Positions 1 to 12,600 of a DNA stretch of 64,000 nt are shown here, one piece after another. The stretch is from Symsagittifera roscoffensis (taxonomy: Eukaryota; Xenacoelomorpha; Acoela; Convolutidae): contig NC_087064.1 in the NCBI RefSeq assembly GCF_963678635.1, positions 31,286,369 to 31,350,368 of the forward strand, in the 5' to 3' direction. The position numbers were made by a program, and so were the translations under genes. Within the stretch, counting starts at the first letter, position 1, and each line of letters opens with the position of its first letter. Under the pieces are notes generated by a model, which had not been told where the DNA came from, searched no databases, and was given only the letters and a program-made list of their open reading frames with translations.

Positions 1-339
1 TTGTATACGTGTAATGAAACTATGTCCAATTTTGTATTCTTTGTGTATTTAATTGATGAGATTGTTACTTGAAAATTTTTTGAATTGACCTGAAGTCAAG
101 GTCTGACATGTATAGTCGTTGTTTGTTTTGTTTCATGCTGTATTGGTGGATACCGTTTATTGAAAAATTTTATACATATCCTGCTAGTGGTTTCATGTGT
201 TTTCGTTCTTATATATAGGGTAAAATTTGGAGAAAAATAATGGTTGTTTATTTAATTTTTAAAAGAATGTAAGTGATGTGTTTTTCAATCTTTTATACTA
301 ATCTTTTATAAGTATTTTGCTGTTTAGAATAATAAGTGG

Positions 340-2340
340 AAATATATTTACTAACAAATGGTATTCCAACGATGTTGTGTTTTATATCTGTAATATGGAA
401 TGTTTGTTTGAAAGGTTTAGCTAATAGTTTATTCTGTTCCATTGTTAGAGTGGGAACAATGAATAATTGAATTTTTCCAAAATTTGTTCAACTCGTTCCT
501 TGTGCTGTAGTTAATTTGCTTGATGTCTTTGAGGGTATTAATTTTGGATGTAAAGTTTGTATTTCATTTCTTGTTGGAACATTTATAATATTTGATTCTG
601 CTCCTGAATCTATTAAAAAGTCAATTTCGAGGTCTGGTGATTGAAAATTTTTCCAAGAGAAGTGGATTTGTCCAAACTTTTTCTTTTGGTAGTTGTAGTT
701 TATTTGTTGTATTTTGAGTTATATGATTTGTACTTGAACTTCCTTTAAGCACTTTTTCGGTATAGTCTGTTATTTTTTGAGTATTATCGGAATTTTGAAA
801 ATGGTTGTTATTGTTTTGGCAATAATTCAATTCTATTGGTGTTTCGTATTCATTTTCAGTTTGAAGATTTTTTATTGAAAGGTTATTTTTGCTCTCATCA
901 TTTGTGAATTCGCAATTTATGCGATTTTGTTGTAATTCTAAGATTTCTATGGTATCAATACCGAGAGGGTCTGGTTTGGTTTCTTCAGTTGATTGTACCT
1001 GGTTGATGTTTCTTTGATGTTTAGGTGTGCTACTTCTATAGTTTTGTTGTGAATGTTGATATTGTGTAAAATTTCTATGCGGTGACTGAGAATATTTTCT
1101 TTGTCGATTTGAATAATTAGAAATTCGGTTCTTGGAATTGTCACCTGATCTTTTGTGATAATTATTATAGTTTGATCTATTATTTGAATAGTTTCGTGAT
1201 CTGTTATCTGGATATTCTTTATTCCTATTGTTTGATTAGTTTCTGTTTTATTTATATGAGGAATTTCTAGAACGGTCACTTGAAACATATCTATTTTAGG
1301 AGTTTGAATAGAAACGAATCCTGTTGCAATTTGAGTAGTTACTTCTGTTTGAGTTTGATCTTGAACAATTGTGTCGATATTGATTTTTTTGACTGTTTGA
1401 TCGACTATATCTACTTTGTGAGAAATATCGTGCTTTTCCTCGATCCGGAGATTTTCCGTGAAAGTTATTTCTGCATAGTGATTGTTGTGTAGAGGTATTA
1501 TAGTTTTCAGGGAGTGCTTTTCCGGAACTATTGTTACTGTGAATGTTTTTGTTTGGTAAATTTTGGTCTTTTTCCATGTTTTGATAAAATGAATTATTTA
1601 GTTCTCTATATTTTTGTGGCTTGTTCTGATTATCTTGTTGTTTTTGTCTCTATCCAGCAATGCTATGTACATATCTACGGCAACATTTACACCATTTTTT
1701 GAACGATGGTTTGCCTTTAAAGTTTATTTTTTCCTCGTTGGTATTTAATATTTGAGTAAATTTCTCAGCTAGTTCAGTGTCAGAGTCATGAAATTTATCT
1801 ATTTGAGAAGCTGTTGTATGGATGTTGTTTACATAATGTAATTTTAATATTTCTGTTTCTTCCAGTTTCATAGTGATTTCAGCTGGTTCTAGTTTATCTA
1901 CTAGTTTTCTATTGCCTATATCGGGTTCTCGAATTGAAGATGGATGCGATGCTCTCTTTTTCATCGCTTTTTTTTGTAATTGGGGTGCTAGAGTCATCAT
2001 CAAATTTTCTGTAATTTTTGTATTTTTATAGTCATGCGTTTTAAGGGATTACTGAAAGTTGCTTAATAGTTTCATCTGGGATTTTACGAATTTCATTGCA
2101 TAGAACTCTTTGATGTTGTTTGTTTCTTTCAGAGTCGAACATTTTTGAAAGTTCTTGTGTGAACCTTCCCAATCTGATTTAATATCTATAGGTAAAACTG
2201 AAAACCTCTTTTGGGCTTCGCCATCAAGTGTGGTTTGGATTAGAGCTGTGCGTCTATGTATCCAATTTTGATGAAGTGGGGCATTTACTCGTTCAGGTCC
2301 TATATTTAAAATTAAAATGGCTGTGACTGCGTTTAATTAA
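340..2340 (-). pseudogene. Decayed Ty3/gypsy-like retroelement: gag and protease region
   Basis: Read on the minus strand, this stretch carries broken pieces of an LTR-retrotransposon gag-pol. At about 340-650 there is a retroviral-type aspartic protease with the active-site signature LIDSGAESN, interrupted by at least one in-frame stop. Upstream in the same direction, 947-1577 encodes Asn/Ser/Arg-rich low-complexity sequence, and 1650-2003 ends in a Cys-Cys-His nucleocapsid-like knuckle (KWCKCCRRYVHS). The segment 2040-2330 gives a gag-like capsid fragment (LDGEAQKRFSVLPIDIKSDW) broken by stops and frame changes. No reverse transcriptase or integrase is visible, because the window edge cuts the element. 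The domain order gag, nucleocapsid, protease is that of Ty3/gypsy elements. Assignment to that superfamily is by family resemblance. The copy is not functional. Confidence 0.7.
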
Positions 2341-2952
2341 CCTTCTACTGAGTATTCAGGATCTGTTGCTGTGAATACCATTAGTGGTTTATTTGAAGAC
2401 AAAGAAGATCCACTCATAAGGTATGGACGCATTGTTAGTTGTAGTGATTCTGTGGCATTTGGTTTCTGAGAAAACATTTCTAAATTGTGTTTGTGTTAAT
2501 TCATGTTGTTGTAAATAATATGGTAATGGGATTTCATTTTGCATTAAAGTTGGTTGATAACTTTGTGTATTTATAAGATTTTGTGATTGAAAGTTATTGT
2601 TATATGACGTTGGATTATGTCTTGTTTGTCCTGTTTAATCGTTTTGTGTATATGGTTCGAAAAGGATCTGGTTGGAAATAGGATCTGGTTGATCAATGTT
2701 CTAATTATTGTTTGGTTGATTTGTATTGAATCGTTGCTAAATCTTTCTATAGTAATCTTAATCTTCTGATTAAAGTGGTTGATTCCTTATATGGTGTTTA
2801 TTTGGCATGTTTTTATTTTGCTTGAAAAATGGATAATTTTTGCTACGTTCCAGTGTAGCTCATGGTTGATCGTTTAAAAATACTGTGCGAGAGGCTTGTT
2901 GTGGTACGTTTTGATTTTAATTTTTTGCTTGTGATTGGCTTTGACTGTTCAT

Positions 2953-3468
2953 TTATGGGGACTTTGTTGTATTGGATTTTGCAAAAAGTATATAGTTATG
3001 ATCTGAGAAGTTGTTTCTATTGGAAGTCTTTTGTTTAATTGTTTGTCTTGATGTCGTTTCTGGTTTAAATGTTTGGTAATCCAATTGTGGGTATTTTGGA
3101 ATAACGGAAGGTTTTACCGTGGATTGTATAGTTGTTTGCGGAATTGCGGTATTTTTATTTTTTGGAGTTGTAAGTGTAAGATGAATGGGGAAATGCTTTG
3201 TTGCGTTGTTGCTGGCATTTAATTTAGTTCCAATTAAGTTTTCTTGTGTTTTAATGATTGTAGAGTTTAACCTATTAATGCCTGTTCTATCAGTCAATAG
3301 TGTATTATAATTTAAAGGTGTTGCATCAATAGTAAATCGAGTTATTCTAAAGTAATCTTTATTGATGGAAATGGTGGTAATTGCTTGACTTGATATACTA
3401 GTTGGTATATTAAAAAATGATGGATGAGACCAATCAGGGTCCCAAACATAATCTGTTTCATCTGCCAA
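2953..3468 (-). CDS. ORF fragment of unknown function, probably part of the retroelement
   Basis: An open frame of 171 codons that is Thr/Ser/Asn-rich (for example FRITRFTIDATPLNYN). It lies upstream, in the minus direction, of the gag fragments. I recognise no domain. Its position and strand suggest the 5' part of the same retroelement or a nested one. It has no obvious splice signals or paralog in this window. It could equally be a chance frame in AT-rich DNA, although its length is above the local background. Confidence 0.3.
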   Translation of the reverse strand: MADETDYVWDPDWSHPSFFNIPTSISSQAITTISINKDYFRITRFTIDATPLNYNTLLTDRTGINRLNSTIIKTQENLIGTKLNASNNATKHFPIHLTLTTPKNKNTAIPQTTIQSTVKPSVIPKYPQLDYQTFKPETTSRQTIKQKTSNRNNFSDHNYILFAKSNTTKSP

Positions 3469-3469
3469 T

Positions 3470-5800
3470 ATAGTTTCATCGTTGGAATTTTGTGGTTGAA
3501 AATTTTTTCCTGATAGTGCTATGAGATCAAAGCTGTGGACAAAATAATCAATTTAAAAACCATGCTAGTAACTTTTCTAGATGATCTTTAACATTTTGTG
3601 AGATTTCAATACTAGTGAGGTTTTCACGTATTGTATTTAAAAATTTTGAGAAAATACAGAATTCTTGTTTTACAGTTGTATGTCGGGATGGTTGAGTTGA
3701 TGACTCACTTTGTGTTTCTTTCAATTCTAGTATGGATAGGTAGCTATAGATGATTGAAAATGCATCGTTTGTGATTATTGAATTTGCTCTTTATGATTTT
3801 TGGTGTTGTATAATTTTTATGTAGTCTGTAAAAACGTTTGAGAATTCTATATCTATATTGTCTGTTTGTTTTTGGTGTCTTACGTGAGTTGAGTTTGGTG
3901 ATGCAATTTCAATTGTAAATATACCGCAAAGTGATGTGATATTAGATATTATTTGAGACAGTGGTCAAAGATTTGTCGTTTTATTCTTACTTCAGAAAAA
4001 TCTTGTTTACAAGGGCTCTTTCTTTTTTTACAATAAATTTACAATTAAGTTGTAACAAAAGTGTACTTGTAGTCGGGCGACTTCAATTTGCGGTTTAATA
4101 AAAAACGGCAGTATCGAGTTATCATCGAAATTTTCGTTGTATTCGATCATGTTTTATTTTGTAAAACTGTTAGTATGTAACATTCAATATGTCTTATTGC
4201 TTGATTCCAATTATATAGATGTATTGGTTTGTTGATGTATGACTTTTTTTATTTTGCATTTTCTTTTTATTGATGATGGTGATGTACTATCTGATTCAGA
4301 AAACAAGAAAACTTATTTGGTCGTCTATCGGGTTATTTTTATTTATCGATTCTTTTAAATCTTGAAGTTCCTGTATTGTGGTTGTATCTGATTCTGAGAC
4401 TGCATTTCTTCGTTTTGAAAATCGTTTTTTGATAATTTGTTTTTGTTCAGTTATGACTGTCTTTTTTCGTCCTTGTCTTTTTGATATATCCTATTGTTTG
4501 TTTGTGTGGTGTGATTACAAGGTCGTATCTTTCGTTTTTAATTAAACAATTATGTAATACGATTGGTTGTTTACTACCTAGATTAACTCTTGACATAAGG
4601 GTTAAGATGATGGATGCAAAATTTGAGTGTTGGAATTTTTAATTTCTTAAACTGTTAGTCCTTACGGTTTTTGTGTGGTTATCTTAACTTGGGGCTTAGA
4701 TTGTCGTGGTAGACTGGTTGTATCAATTCGTGAGAAAGATTTTAGAAAACGTGAATAAGTTTTAATCTATGAGTTACCTACTTTATTTTATCTTACCTAG
4801 GGGTTGTGATTTGTGATCGAGGGTTGGAGAATAGTAAATCAATCCACAAGGTTCAGGTATACTTAGAACACAAGTAGATCGTTAGATACTATTTTATGAC
4901 TTACAAAATTATTAATGGTTTTAGCCTGGGTCATCTAAGAGGAAGGGTTCAAGTGAAGGATGAGCAACCGAAGTTCTTCAGTGCTTAGCTTAACTAAAAT
5001 GGTTAGTTTTTCAAAAACTTCTATTAGTTCTGAGTCGTTTATAAGAGTTTGAAAGCGACTTTTGAGGTCGTTAGACACTTTTGAATTTATGGGAAGGGAA
5101 GAACAAAATTGTTCTGATTTGATCCAAGGACAGCCTTGATGATCAGTAATAAGATAAATTAATTTTAGGTTTAATTGAAATTAAAGATCCAAGGAAGCCT
5201 TGATGATCTGTTTATGAAAGGAAAATGGGATATTGAAACCAATGATAAGCCTTGATAAATTTAAAGTTAAGGAAAATTTAAAAGTTAGGATTTTGATGAG
5301 ATTAGTTTCTTGAACTTTTGGTGTTATGTTTAAGGTGATGAAGCTGAGATGAGGAAAGTCATATATTTTATAAAATTAACAATGAGTTTTTGTTTAACTA
5401 ATTTTTGGATTTTGTATTTAACAAATTATTTATTGAAAAATTTGATTTACTGCAGATTTTGGGGAAAACGACTCTATTTATCAGTCGTTTTTCTATATCA
5501 GTAGTGGGTTTAGAACCAATAAGGTTGTTGAAGACATTTTTCTTTAAATTATTTTCATGTCAGTAAAGGAAAGTTTAAATTTACTGCATAAAGTACTCTC
5601 AATACAGAAGTTTGTTCTGGTTTCCGTCGTACTATCTTGTAGCAGAGTGGTCCGATTCCTGATTGTCTTTCACACAACAACCTTGGTCTTCTTTCAATAC
5701 CTGGTATTGTTTAAAAATTCGGCGTTAAATTATTGAGACGTAGAGACATTTCTATTAAATTATCTATTCCGTCCAGCGTTTTTGCAATTTTGCAATTGTT
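3470..5800. other. AT-rich stretch without a recognisable gene
   Basis: No open frame of useful length and no clear tandem repeat was seen. The stretch between the gag-like pieces and the LTR-like block probably consists of decayed retroelement leader sequence. This is inferred from position only. Confidence 0.3.
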
Positions 5801-5924
5801 TAATTCTAAGTTCTATATTCTAATTCTAAGTTAGTTTAGATCTTGTTCGAGACTTGTGGTCGCACCAGATGAGTTATAATCTATTGGTTATACTCATAGA
5901 GTAACTTCAGATAAGTTACACCGT

Positions 5925-6060
5925 CTGCTCGTCACGCTATCTTACTTTCGGCCGGATAGATTCGTGCAACTTCTTAGTCTAATACCGATCTTATATCTCC
6001 TAGTTTCAACATATCTAGCGTATACTGGTTTAAGCGAGTTAGTTCTTGGAGTTTATCCAG
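5925..6060 (+). repeat. LTR-like block, homologous in inverted orientation to 44.16-44.29 kb
   Basis: About 110 bases here, from CCGTCTGCTCGTCACGCTAT to the CAACATATCTAGCG region, match the reverse complement of 44160-44290 and of its duplicate 49212-49342. Shared words include CCGGATAG, GCAACTTCT and AATACCGATCT. It is a dispersed repeat. Just downstream at 6095 lies TGGTGCCGAAACGAGAAG, which starts with TGG and resembles a retroelement tRNA primer-binding site, so an LTR end is plausible. The orientation would be plus, opposite to the gag-like pieces at 0-3.5 kb, so it may belong to a different element. Confidence 0.45.
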
Positions 6061-6894
6061 AAGGAGAACAACTGTATTCAAAGTTTTTTTTAAATTGTTT
6101 TGGTGCCGAAACGAGAAGTAGTTTCAGTACTTACAAATAAGTTTCAATGTTAGAGATGGAATTTGATTGGTTAGTTATAAATACTTTTTAGTGATAATCC
6201 ATCAGTAAAATAATTGGTTTATAAATACTAGTTTAGAACTGGTTCCAGAAAGTAGTTTAGATTTAAGAATTTGGTGTCTTATGATGTACAAAAAAAAAGA
6301 TTTCGGTTGATTGAAAACAGGAAAAGGATATTAACTGGTTGAATGTTGAAAAAACAAATTTATTAGTTTTTAAGTTTTTATTAGGTTATTGCCATATAAA
6401 GTTTAAAAAATCACTAAAAACTATAAAAGAATTTTGTCGTGTAGTGACCTTTTTTTGACACGCCAAACCGCCCAAACCGCTCAAATCTTGAGCGATTTTT
6501 GAGCGGGATCTTGACCCGGGTAGTAAAAAAAAAAAAAACTGGAAAAATTAACCTGGTAAGATTTCAACCTTTTTGATGACTGATAAATGTGCGTTTTGAC
6601 CGCCGCCACTGTAATAATGGTGAACCTCAATTAAGGGTGCATTCAAATCCTCGGTTGAACGGGTTGAGGATGTGGAGAGTTCGGATGCGGTGGTTAAGGT
6701 GGCGAGTTTGAATCAGACGTGAACTTGTGACTATATGCCTCTACTTACAGATTCAGTCTATTCGGTCTTTTGCTTAACCGACTGTGCTAACAAACTGAGG
6801 ACAAGTTAGTAATTGTAGTAAAAAATGTTAATTGTTTAAAAGTTATTTTTCAAGCGCTTTCCCTCTTTAAATTATCCAGCTTCCGCTCCAGCTT

Positions 6895-7110
6895 TAAGAT
6901 CATTTTTTATCCACGAGGGATAGGACCAACATACGAGCTGTACAGCTCATCACGGTGAACCGCTGTTGTGCCCCTGCTTAAGAACTACATGCAATTTTTT
7001 TGGTTATTTTTCTGGGCTGGGTAATGTTGCCTCACCCTCAAGCAACGAGCACGGATCATGGTGGACCTCGAACATCCGAACATCCGACCACTTCACCACT
7101 GCTCCCCTAC
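6895..7110 (+). repeat. Dispersed repeat, second copy at 50.95-51.11 kb
   Basis: The segment starting near ACGAGCTGTACAGCTC and running through CCGCTGTTG, GGGTAATGTTG and the CACCCTCA words reappears at 50950-51110 with the same word order (ACGAGCTATTCAGCTC, CCGCTGTTGCA, GGGTAATGTTG, TCACCCTCACGCAA). Both copies are on the plus strand next to the inverted-repeat element described for 7.4-8.2 kb, so they may be parts of one composite element. Confidence 0.6.
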
Positions 7111-7171
7111 TTGTCTGCTACTTCATCTACTGAGCTGAAATGTTTATAAATAGCTTCACTCGTCCATAACG

Positions 7172-7250
7172 TCATTTGGTGTAGTGGTTAGAAGATGTAC
7201 TCTAAAGTACGACGATTGCTGATTCGAAATCATGGTCTAGTCAACTATAC
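7172..7250 (+). other. tRNA-like Pol III promoter (A and B boxes), probably SINE-derived
   Basis: The sequence contains an A-box-like word (TGGTGTAGTGG) and, about 40 bases later, a B-box-like word (GATTCGAAATC), with a short anticodon-like stem between them. The expected acceptor stem does not pair and the T stem is weak. It is therefore not a functional tRNA gene, and most likely a tRNA-derived SINE head or a decayed tRNA. Confidence 0.35.
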
Positions 7251-7424
7251 TTTTTTTAGGTAGAAAATAGGGATCTTTTCCAGTTACCCCCTTTTCAAAA
7301 TACCGAGTTTTATGTTTGATTTACGTGTTATCACGGCTAAATGCGTGATGTTACTCTGTAAAGTATGAAGAACAAATCTGTTCAGAATTGCCGATTCGTT
7401 CACCACGCCAAATTTCATTGCCCC

Positions 7425-8185
7425 GAGTTGACCAAAAAAGCTACTAGTCATACAACTTTCATGCATGGAAAAATGCTAGTAATCATATACTTTTCATGTA
7501 ACATGTAATTCCATAAGTACAGAAAATTGCACGAAAGATCTATGATTAGTATTTTTTATATATGGAAATTGTATGACTAGCATTTTTCCATAAACCAAAA
7601 ATATTGATATTTTACATTTTAATTTCTCAATTTTTTTTTGGTTGTGTTCGTAACCAAACACAAATGACAAAAACCTTGGTTATTCAAACGTAATAACCAA
7701 AGGTTTGGCCGTCTCGCATTAAAATGCATTGGAAACGGCCTGAAATGGTTCAATTACGTCTCACACAATTAATATAACGAAAGTAATGAACTTTTAAATT
7801 TTGGCAAAAATTTTCAAAGATGATTATTTCTAAAATTTGAATTTTTAAATTACCAGACGTTGATCAAGGCATAGAAAAACATGTCATACAAAAAAAGAGG
7901 AGTTTTGAGCGTTTTAGAAAAAAGTTATGAAGAGAAAAGGAAAAAATCCAATATTAGTATATCCAGGATTACGTTATACCCAAAAAATTAATCTTTGCAT
8001 GCAAAATTTTTTTTTCAAAAAATGTTTGTTTGAGTACGAAAATCAATTTGCGGTTAAAAAAAACAAAAAAATTTTGGGGACAATTTCAAAAAAAAAATTG
8101 AAATGTTTTTGTCGTTGCCATCAAAAAAAACTAGTCATACATTTTCCATATACGGAAATTGTATGATTAGCATTTTTTTTGGCAA
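7425..8185 (+). mobile_element. MITE-like element A with ~37-bp terminal inverted repeats
   Basis: The left end (CCAAAAAAGCTACTAGTCAT...) and the right end, reverse complemented (CCAAAAAAAATGCTAATCAT...), match over about 37 bases, giving terminal inverted repeats. Near both ends there are hairpins of the type CATACAATTTCCATATATGG. The whole element is homologous on the opposite strand to about 50200-50960, and its right half to 45180-45617. The apparent 79-aa frame at 7927-8166 and the 120-aa frames at 45053-45415 and 50105-50467 lie inside this element and are aligned by the DNA homology. They look like by-products rather than a transposase. Confidence 0.65.
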
Positions 8186-8254
8186 AATTTTTTTCTTTTT
8201 TATGTAGTACGATACACCGAATTTTATGCCAAAACAAGAAAAAAATTTTCATTT

Positions 8255-8460
8255 TATTTTATTTCATTTAATTTTTTTATGTATTATTGCTGCTCCATAA
8301 ACCTTAATAGGCAATCGGAACATTCAGGGCTTCGCCCTGATATGAGCAGTCTTGCTTTTCTTTAAGTTTAAATTCGATGTATCTTTTTTAAAATTAAGTT
8401 GGTCATCAAAATTGCATTTTTATTGTTTTGACGGGATGAGTTTTCGCCGCTCCATTAATT
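8255..8460 (-). repeat. MITE family B fragment
   Basis: Carries the family core in reverse orientation (CGGAACATTCAGGGC, then CCTGATATGAGCAGTCTTG), preceded by GCTGCTCCATAAACCTTA. The following bases also match the copy at 57.1-57.3 kb (GTCATCAAAATTGCA compared with GTCGTCAAAACTGCA). Confidence 0.6.
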
Positions 8461-8559
8461 ATTTGAGTGAGAAAAGTCCCTTCATAATACCCCCACCTCA
8501 GCATTTAAGACAATTGTCCTAAATAGTGAACGCCGAGAGGGAGGGGTAAAATGAAGGGA

Positions 8560-9000
8560 CTTCTTTGTCTAAAACTTGTGAAAAGGGTGGGATGATTGGA
8601 GAAGGGTACAGTGACACTTGAAAATGTTCCTGTGGTGGACTCCAGTGACAATAAGAAAAATTTACTGCAGATTTCACTGACAATTTGTGGAATCCAGCGA
8701 CAAAAAGAACAAATTGATTGCGGAATCCACTGACAAACAAAGAAATCCAGCGCCATTTCGCTTCAAGTTACTCCAACTGGGAAAACTGATTTGTCTGCGG
8801 AATCCAAAATAAAAATATCGTAGCATTTGTCATCAAAGTTTGCATTGTCACTGAATTCCAAATTTTTACTTGCTAGCTTAATTTCAGTTTCACTGCCTAG
8901 TGTCTTTTGATGACGTCAGACTTCCGAATTCAAACGTTCGAAATGTTGCGGAAATCGACGCAATTTATGCGGATCCCAGGGACAATTTAAGCAGAATCCA
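8560..9000. repeat. Degenerate GGAATCCA(C/G)TGACAA motif array
   Basis: Words such as GGAATCCACTGACAAA, GGAATCCAGCGACAAA and GCGGATCCCAGGGACAA recur at irregular spacing of about 20-60 bases. A similar set, with GCGGAATCCA and GGAATCCACTTACA, occurs at 43190-43410 and its duplicate 48240-48460. This looks like a decayed minisatellite or element-internal repeat. No coding frame supports a gene here. Confidence 0.45.
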
Positions 9001-9602
9001 AACCACTACCCGAGCTTGCCCTTTTAATGCAAGTATCATGATTTTGGTTTAACGATCGTTATTTAGTGAAACTTAGTATAATGTTCCAATTTAGTGGAAT
9101 TTAATATAATGTTTCAACGCAGGGATTTTTTCATACCTCAAAACATTTTTCTGTGCTTATTGCGCGGAAGGGAAGTTGAAGGAAAAACGCTGTATAAAAC
9201 GCTGGGAAGAAAAACTTTAATACTTTTTTATTGCTAGTATTAAATGTGTGTACATAAAATGTACATAAAACGTTGAGTACACAAAACTCATTGCTGATTT
9301 TTATATGTTTTACTTGAGCTGTAAAAAAGGGTTTCAATGTTTTGGTGGCTGCATCAAGCGCTAAAACTCCCAGGCAAAGTTGTCTGATTAATGATGTATA
9401 ATATATTAGAGGGCAAAATCATATTTGACGAAAACTTTATTGTTTTTTACTTGTTTTTTAAACACTAGGTAAAACTTAGACTTTGAATAAAGATTGGTTA
9501 TGCATGATTATGAGCAGCACCATACATGGCATAGCAACATTGACTTATTCAACTACAGTTTTCAAGTTTGCACATTCTTTTACCGCACGCTAGAATACTT
9601 AA

Positions 9603-9690
9603 ATGGAATACCAAAGATTTGATCAAGAACCAAAAGTTGAACTCAAAATCTATTTGAATGAAGCAATTGTGAGAATATAAGGAGATGAGA
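9603..9690 (+). pseudogene. Relic of exon 1 of a BT1-like transporter
   Basis: An ATG begins MEYQRFDQEPKVELKIY, which aligns with the first residues of the intact gene 2 (MEYQQFDKASKIELKIF). The bases before the ATG are also similar (AGAATACTTAAATGG compared with AGAATATTATAATGG). The similarity ends after about 17 codons and a stop follows. The rest of exon 1, including the first membrane segment, is not recognisable, and no exon 2 relic was seen downstream to 17 kb. This is an old, truncated copy, the most upstream of the cluster. Confidence 0.6.
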
Positions 9691-9699
9691 TTTCCTTTC

Positions 9700-12600
9700 G
9701 AATGTCAGTTTGCTAGTCTGTTTGCTTGTTGCGAAATTCAAAATCAAAATAGTGGTCAATCTTTGTTCACTAAGAGGTTCCCAAAATCAAAGATTACCTC
9801 CGCTTTAAATGGCAAAAAATTCTTATATTAGCTAGTTTCTAAATCAAAAATATTAGCCTAAAAATTGCCTTGTTTGAATTGCGAATGATTTTATGATACT
9901 CGTTAGTTTTTTGTTTAAACTTACCGCCTGGTTGAATTGAGCAATGATTCAAAATTTATTTCAGTTAAAGTTCCTGGACTTCCGCAAACTATCATTGCAA
10001 TCGAATTAGTCTGAGCCGTTATGTTTCATTTCTCCGCTCCATTTTATGGAAAACTTCATCTATTGTGGCTCAATTGACTATTTTCGCAATTTCAACTCAT
10101 CATTTTTGTGAATGGGCCAAAACTTTTTTGGCATGTATCATTTTTGAACTCGTGGGATGACAAACTCTATGTATTTTTTTAACTTTCCTTTTGTACAGAA
10201 AACATTAAGTGAGTCTTAGGAAACTTTAAACCTATCCCATAAAAATTTCTCAAGAACAGGAAATAAAACTTTCCAGCCATCATTGAGTGTTTTGCTTAAT
10301 TAATTGCTTGGAAATTTTCCGTAAAACGAATTATTACTTCATATATGCATATGAAATGAAACTTGTGAGGAAATTGCCCATTTTCCTTTTCAGTATAGTT
10401 AAGTTTTGCAATTGGTTGCTATGGCAAAAAACTGTAGAAACACAAAAAGGCTTAGAAGTACCTAGTAGAAGGCTGGTTAAAAGTTTAATCAACTAAATTT
10501 TTATTATTGAGTTTAAAACAAAACAAAAAGGACCAAAACGTCCAAAGTTTGAAAAAATTGTATAAATATTTTATAAAAACGAGTCTGCTCCTTGTTCTGT
10601 TTAGATATTTTTACAAATTGATTCCGTTGTTAGTTCCGTTTCTTCAGATTAATCTCATTGACTCTGGAGAAACAAAAACGTCACAATCAAACGATAATTT
10701 TTGATAAGAAGTTAGATAGGGATAATTATCACCTCTTGTCTTAACTGGAGGTACTGCTATTCCTGAGAATTTTTAAAATTTCAGTCAAACTTAATTTAGT
10801 TTTCAAAAAAAGGTTCAATTCTGAATCGTTAAGCTTACCATTACTTTTGGCCGCTAATTTTTTTTAAATTCTTTTGTTTGTCCAATATTGCACATAATCC
10901 AACATAGATACTAGCTACAAAAAAAAACATATGGGTTTAATTGTCTCTCCTTTTAATTAGTCTCTAATTTGAGTTTGATCTAAGAAGTTTCAAAGATTGT
11001 ATTTTACAATGTTTCTTGTAAAAATCGAATATTTAAGCAGAACATTTTGCTCTACTATCTACTGAAAACAAAAATTCAAGACCGTTTCGTTTATATATGT
11101 CTCCTACGTCTTTCGATCGAAATTGTCATAGAAAAAATTGAGTCGTGCGAAGCTTGTTGCTTATTTTGTTTTTGTCTGCTTATTCATCAACACAGAATTA
11201 TTTTGTTTTAGGAAACTTAGGACTCATACTTTCGGAAAAGAGCCAGTTGTAATATCATAAATTTTGGTATAATTTTTTCGGCAAAGATTTCGACTACAGT
11301 TTTGGTCTTGTCACGGTTAGGACTTCGTATCATTATCAGAAAAAAATTTCTACACTGCGATTGTCCTTGATTTTGTTTTTTATCCAAACTTAAAGCAATA
11401 ACTTATTTTATGCACTGCCTCCAACTACAAGACTGGACCATAGTGATTGTTCTCCGACTCAATAAGATTGCATTCATTTTTTGATGTTTCATTAAGCTTA
11501 ACAATTCTTTAGTTTAATAATTTGCTTTCCATCCATTTCTAACTTATTCTCAATGCTACTACGTACCTTCTATCAAATGAAGATTTTTTTCGTATCTAAA
11601 ACTCTTTTGTTTTTTAATTGCTTCCACAATGCGTCTGAAATGTCGATGAAAAATTGATGGGTTTTGTTATTAATCTGAGGGGTCAAAACTTAATTTAGTT
11701 TTCATTTCTCCGTAGTTTATCGATTGACGTTAAATGTTGGGTTTGACTATCCACGATCTGCCGCAGTGCGTAATCTATGGTTGTAACTTTTGATGAGTTC
11801 GTCAGAAGTCTTTTATTTTTTCAGTTTCTATTCGTCATCTATATTTGTCCTTGTTATCAGTGAATTTGTTTACAAAATCATTTCTATCATTCCAAACTGA
11901 ACCTACTGGTACTCCTATGATACCGGTGACTGTCTAGACTTCTCAGTGCTAAAACAAAAAGCGGTCGCTTTCTATCATCATTTGAGCCTCTATCATTGCA
12001 TGGACCAGGCGTAGTGCCTAGAGAATTCAACTTTTGATTCAATAATATTGAAAAGATTTCAGGCGTTTTTGGTTGACTCGAATTTTATGTTATCCAAAAC
12101 AAGATCTCGATGTACCACTTCACTGGCAAATTTTTGTGAATTTATTTCAAAAACGTTGATTGCAAAAGTTTGAATAGAATATGCTTGAGTGATTTTTATC
12201 TAATCAATAATTATGTGATAATTAGTTGCTACAGAATAACTTCATAATCTGAGTTAATTATTAGTTTATTTTACAATAGAGAAGATAATTGGAGATATAA
12301 TTTGTAATTTCAATGTCTTAAAAATTTCAGTCTTACCTATTTTGTAAACTTTTTATCGAAAACATAACTTTTTGAAATCTTGAATTTTACACTGAAATCT
12401 TAAACATCAATCTTAAACCTCAAAGTTTTTGTTCCTTCCAACCTGAAATATGAAAATCAAGATTCTTTGCCTGAAATAAGAAAATTTGAAACTGAAACAA
12501 AAACCCATTATACTGAATACTGAATATTCGAATCTCTAATTTGGTTTTGAACCTTGAAAAAGGACTGATGATTTTTGTGTTATTTTCCCAAATCGTAGCT

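Noticed and set aside
7172-7250. A functional tRNA gene
   Set aside because: A- and B-box-like words are present, but the acceptor stem does not pair and the T stem has mismatches, so it is reported only as a tRNA-like repeat head.
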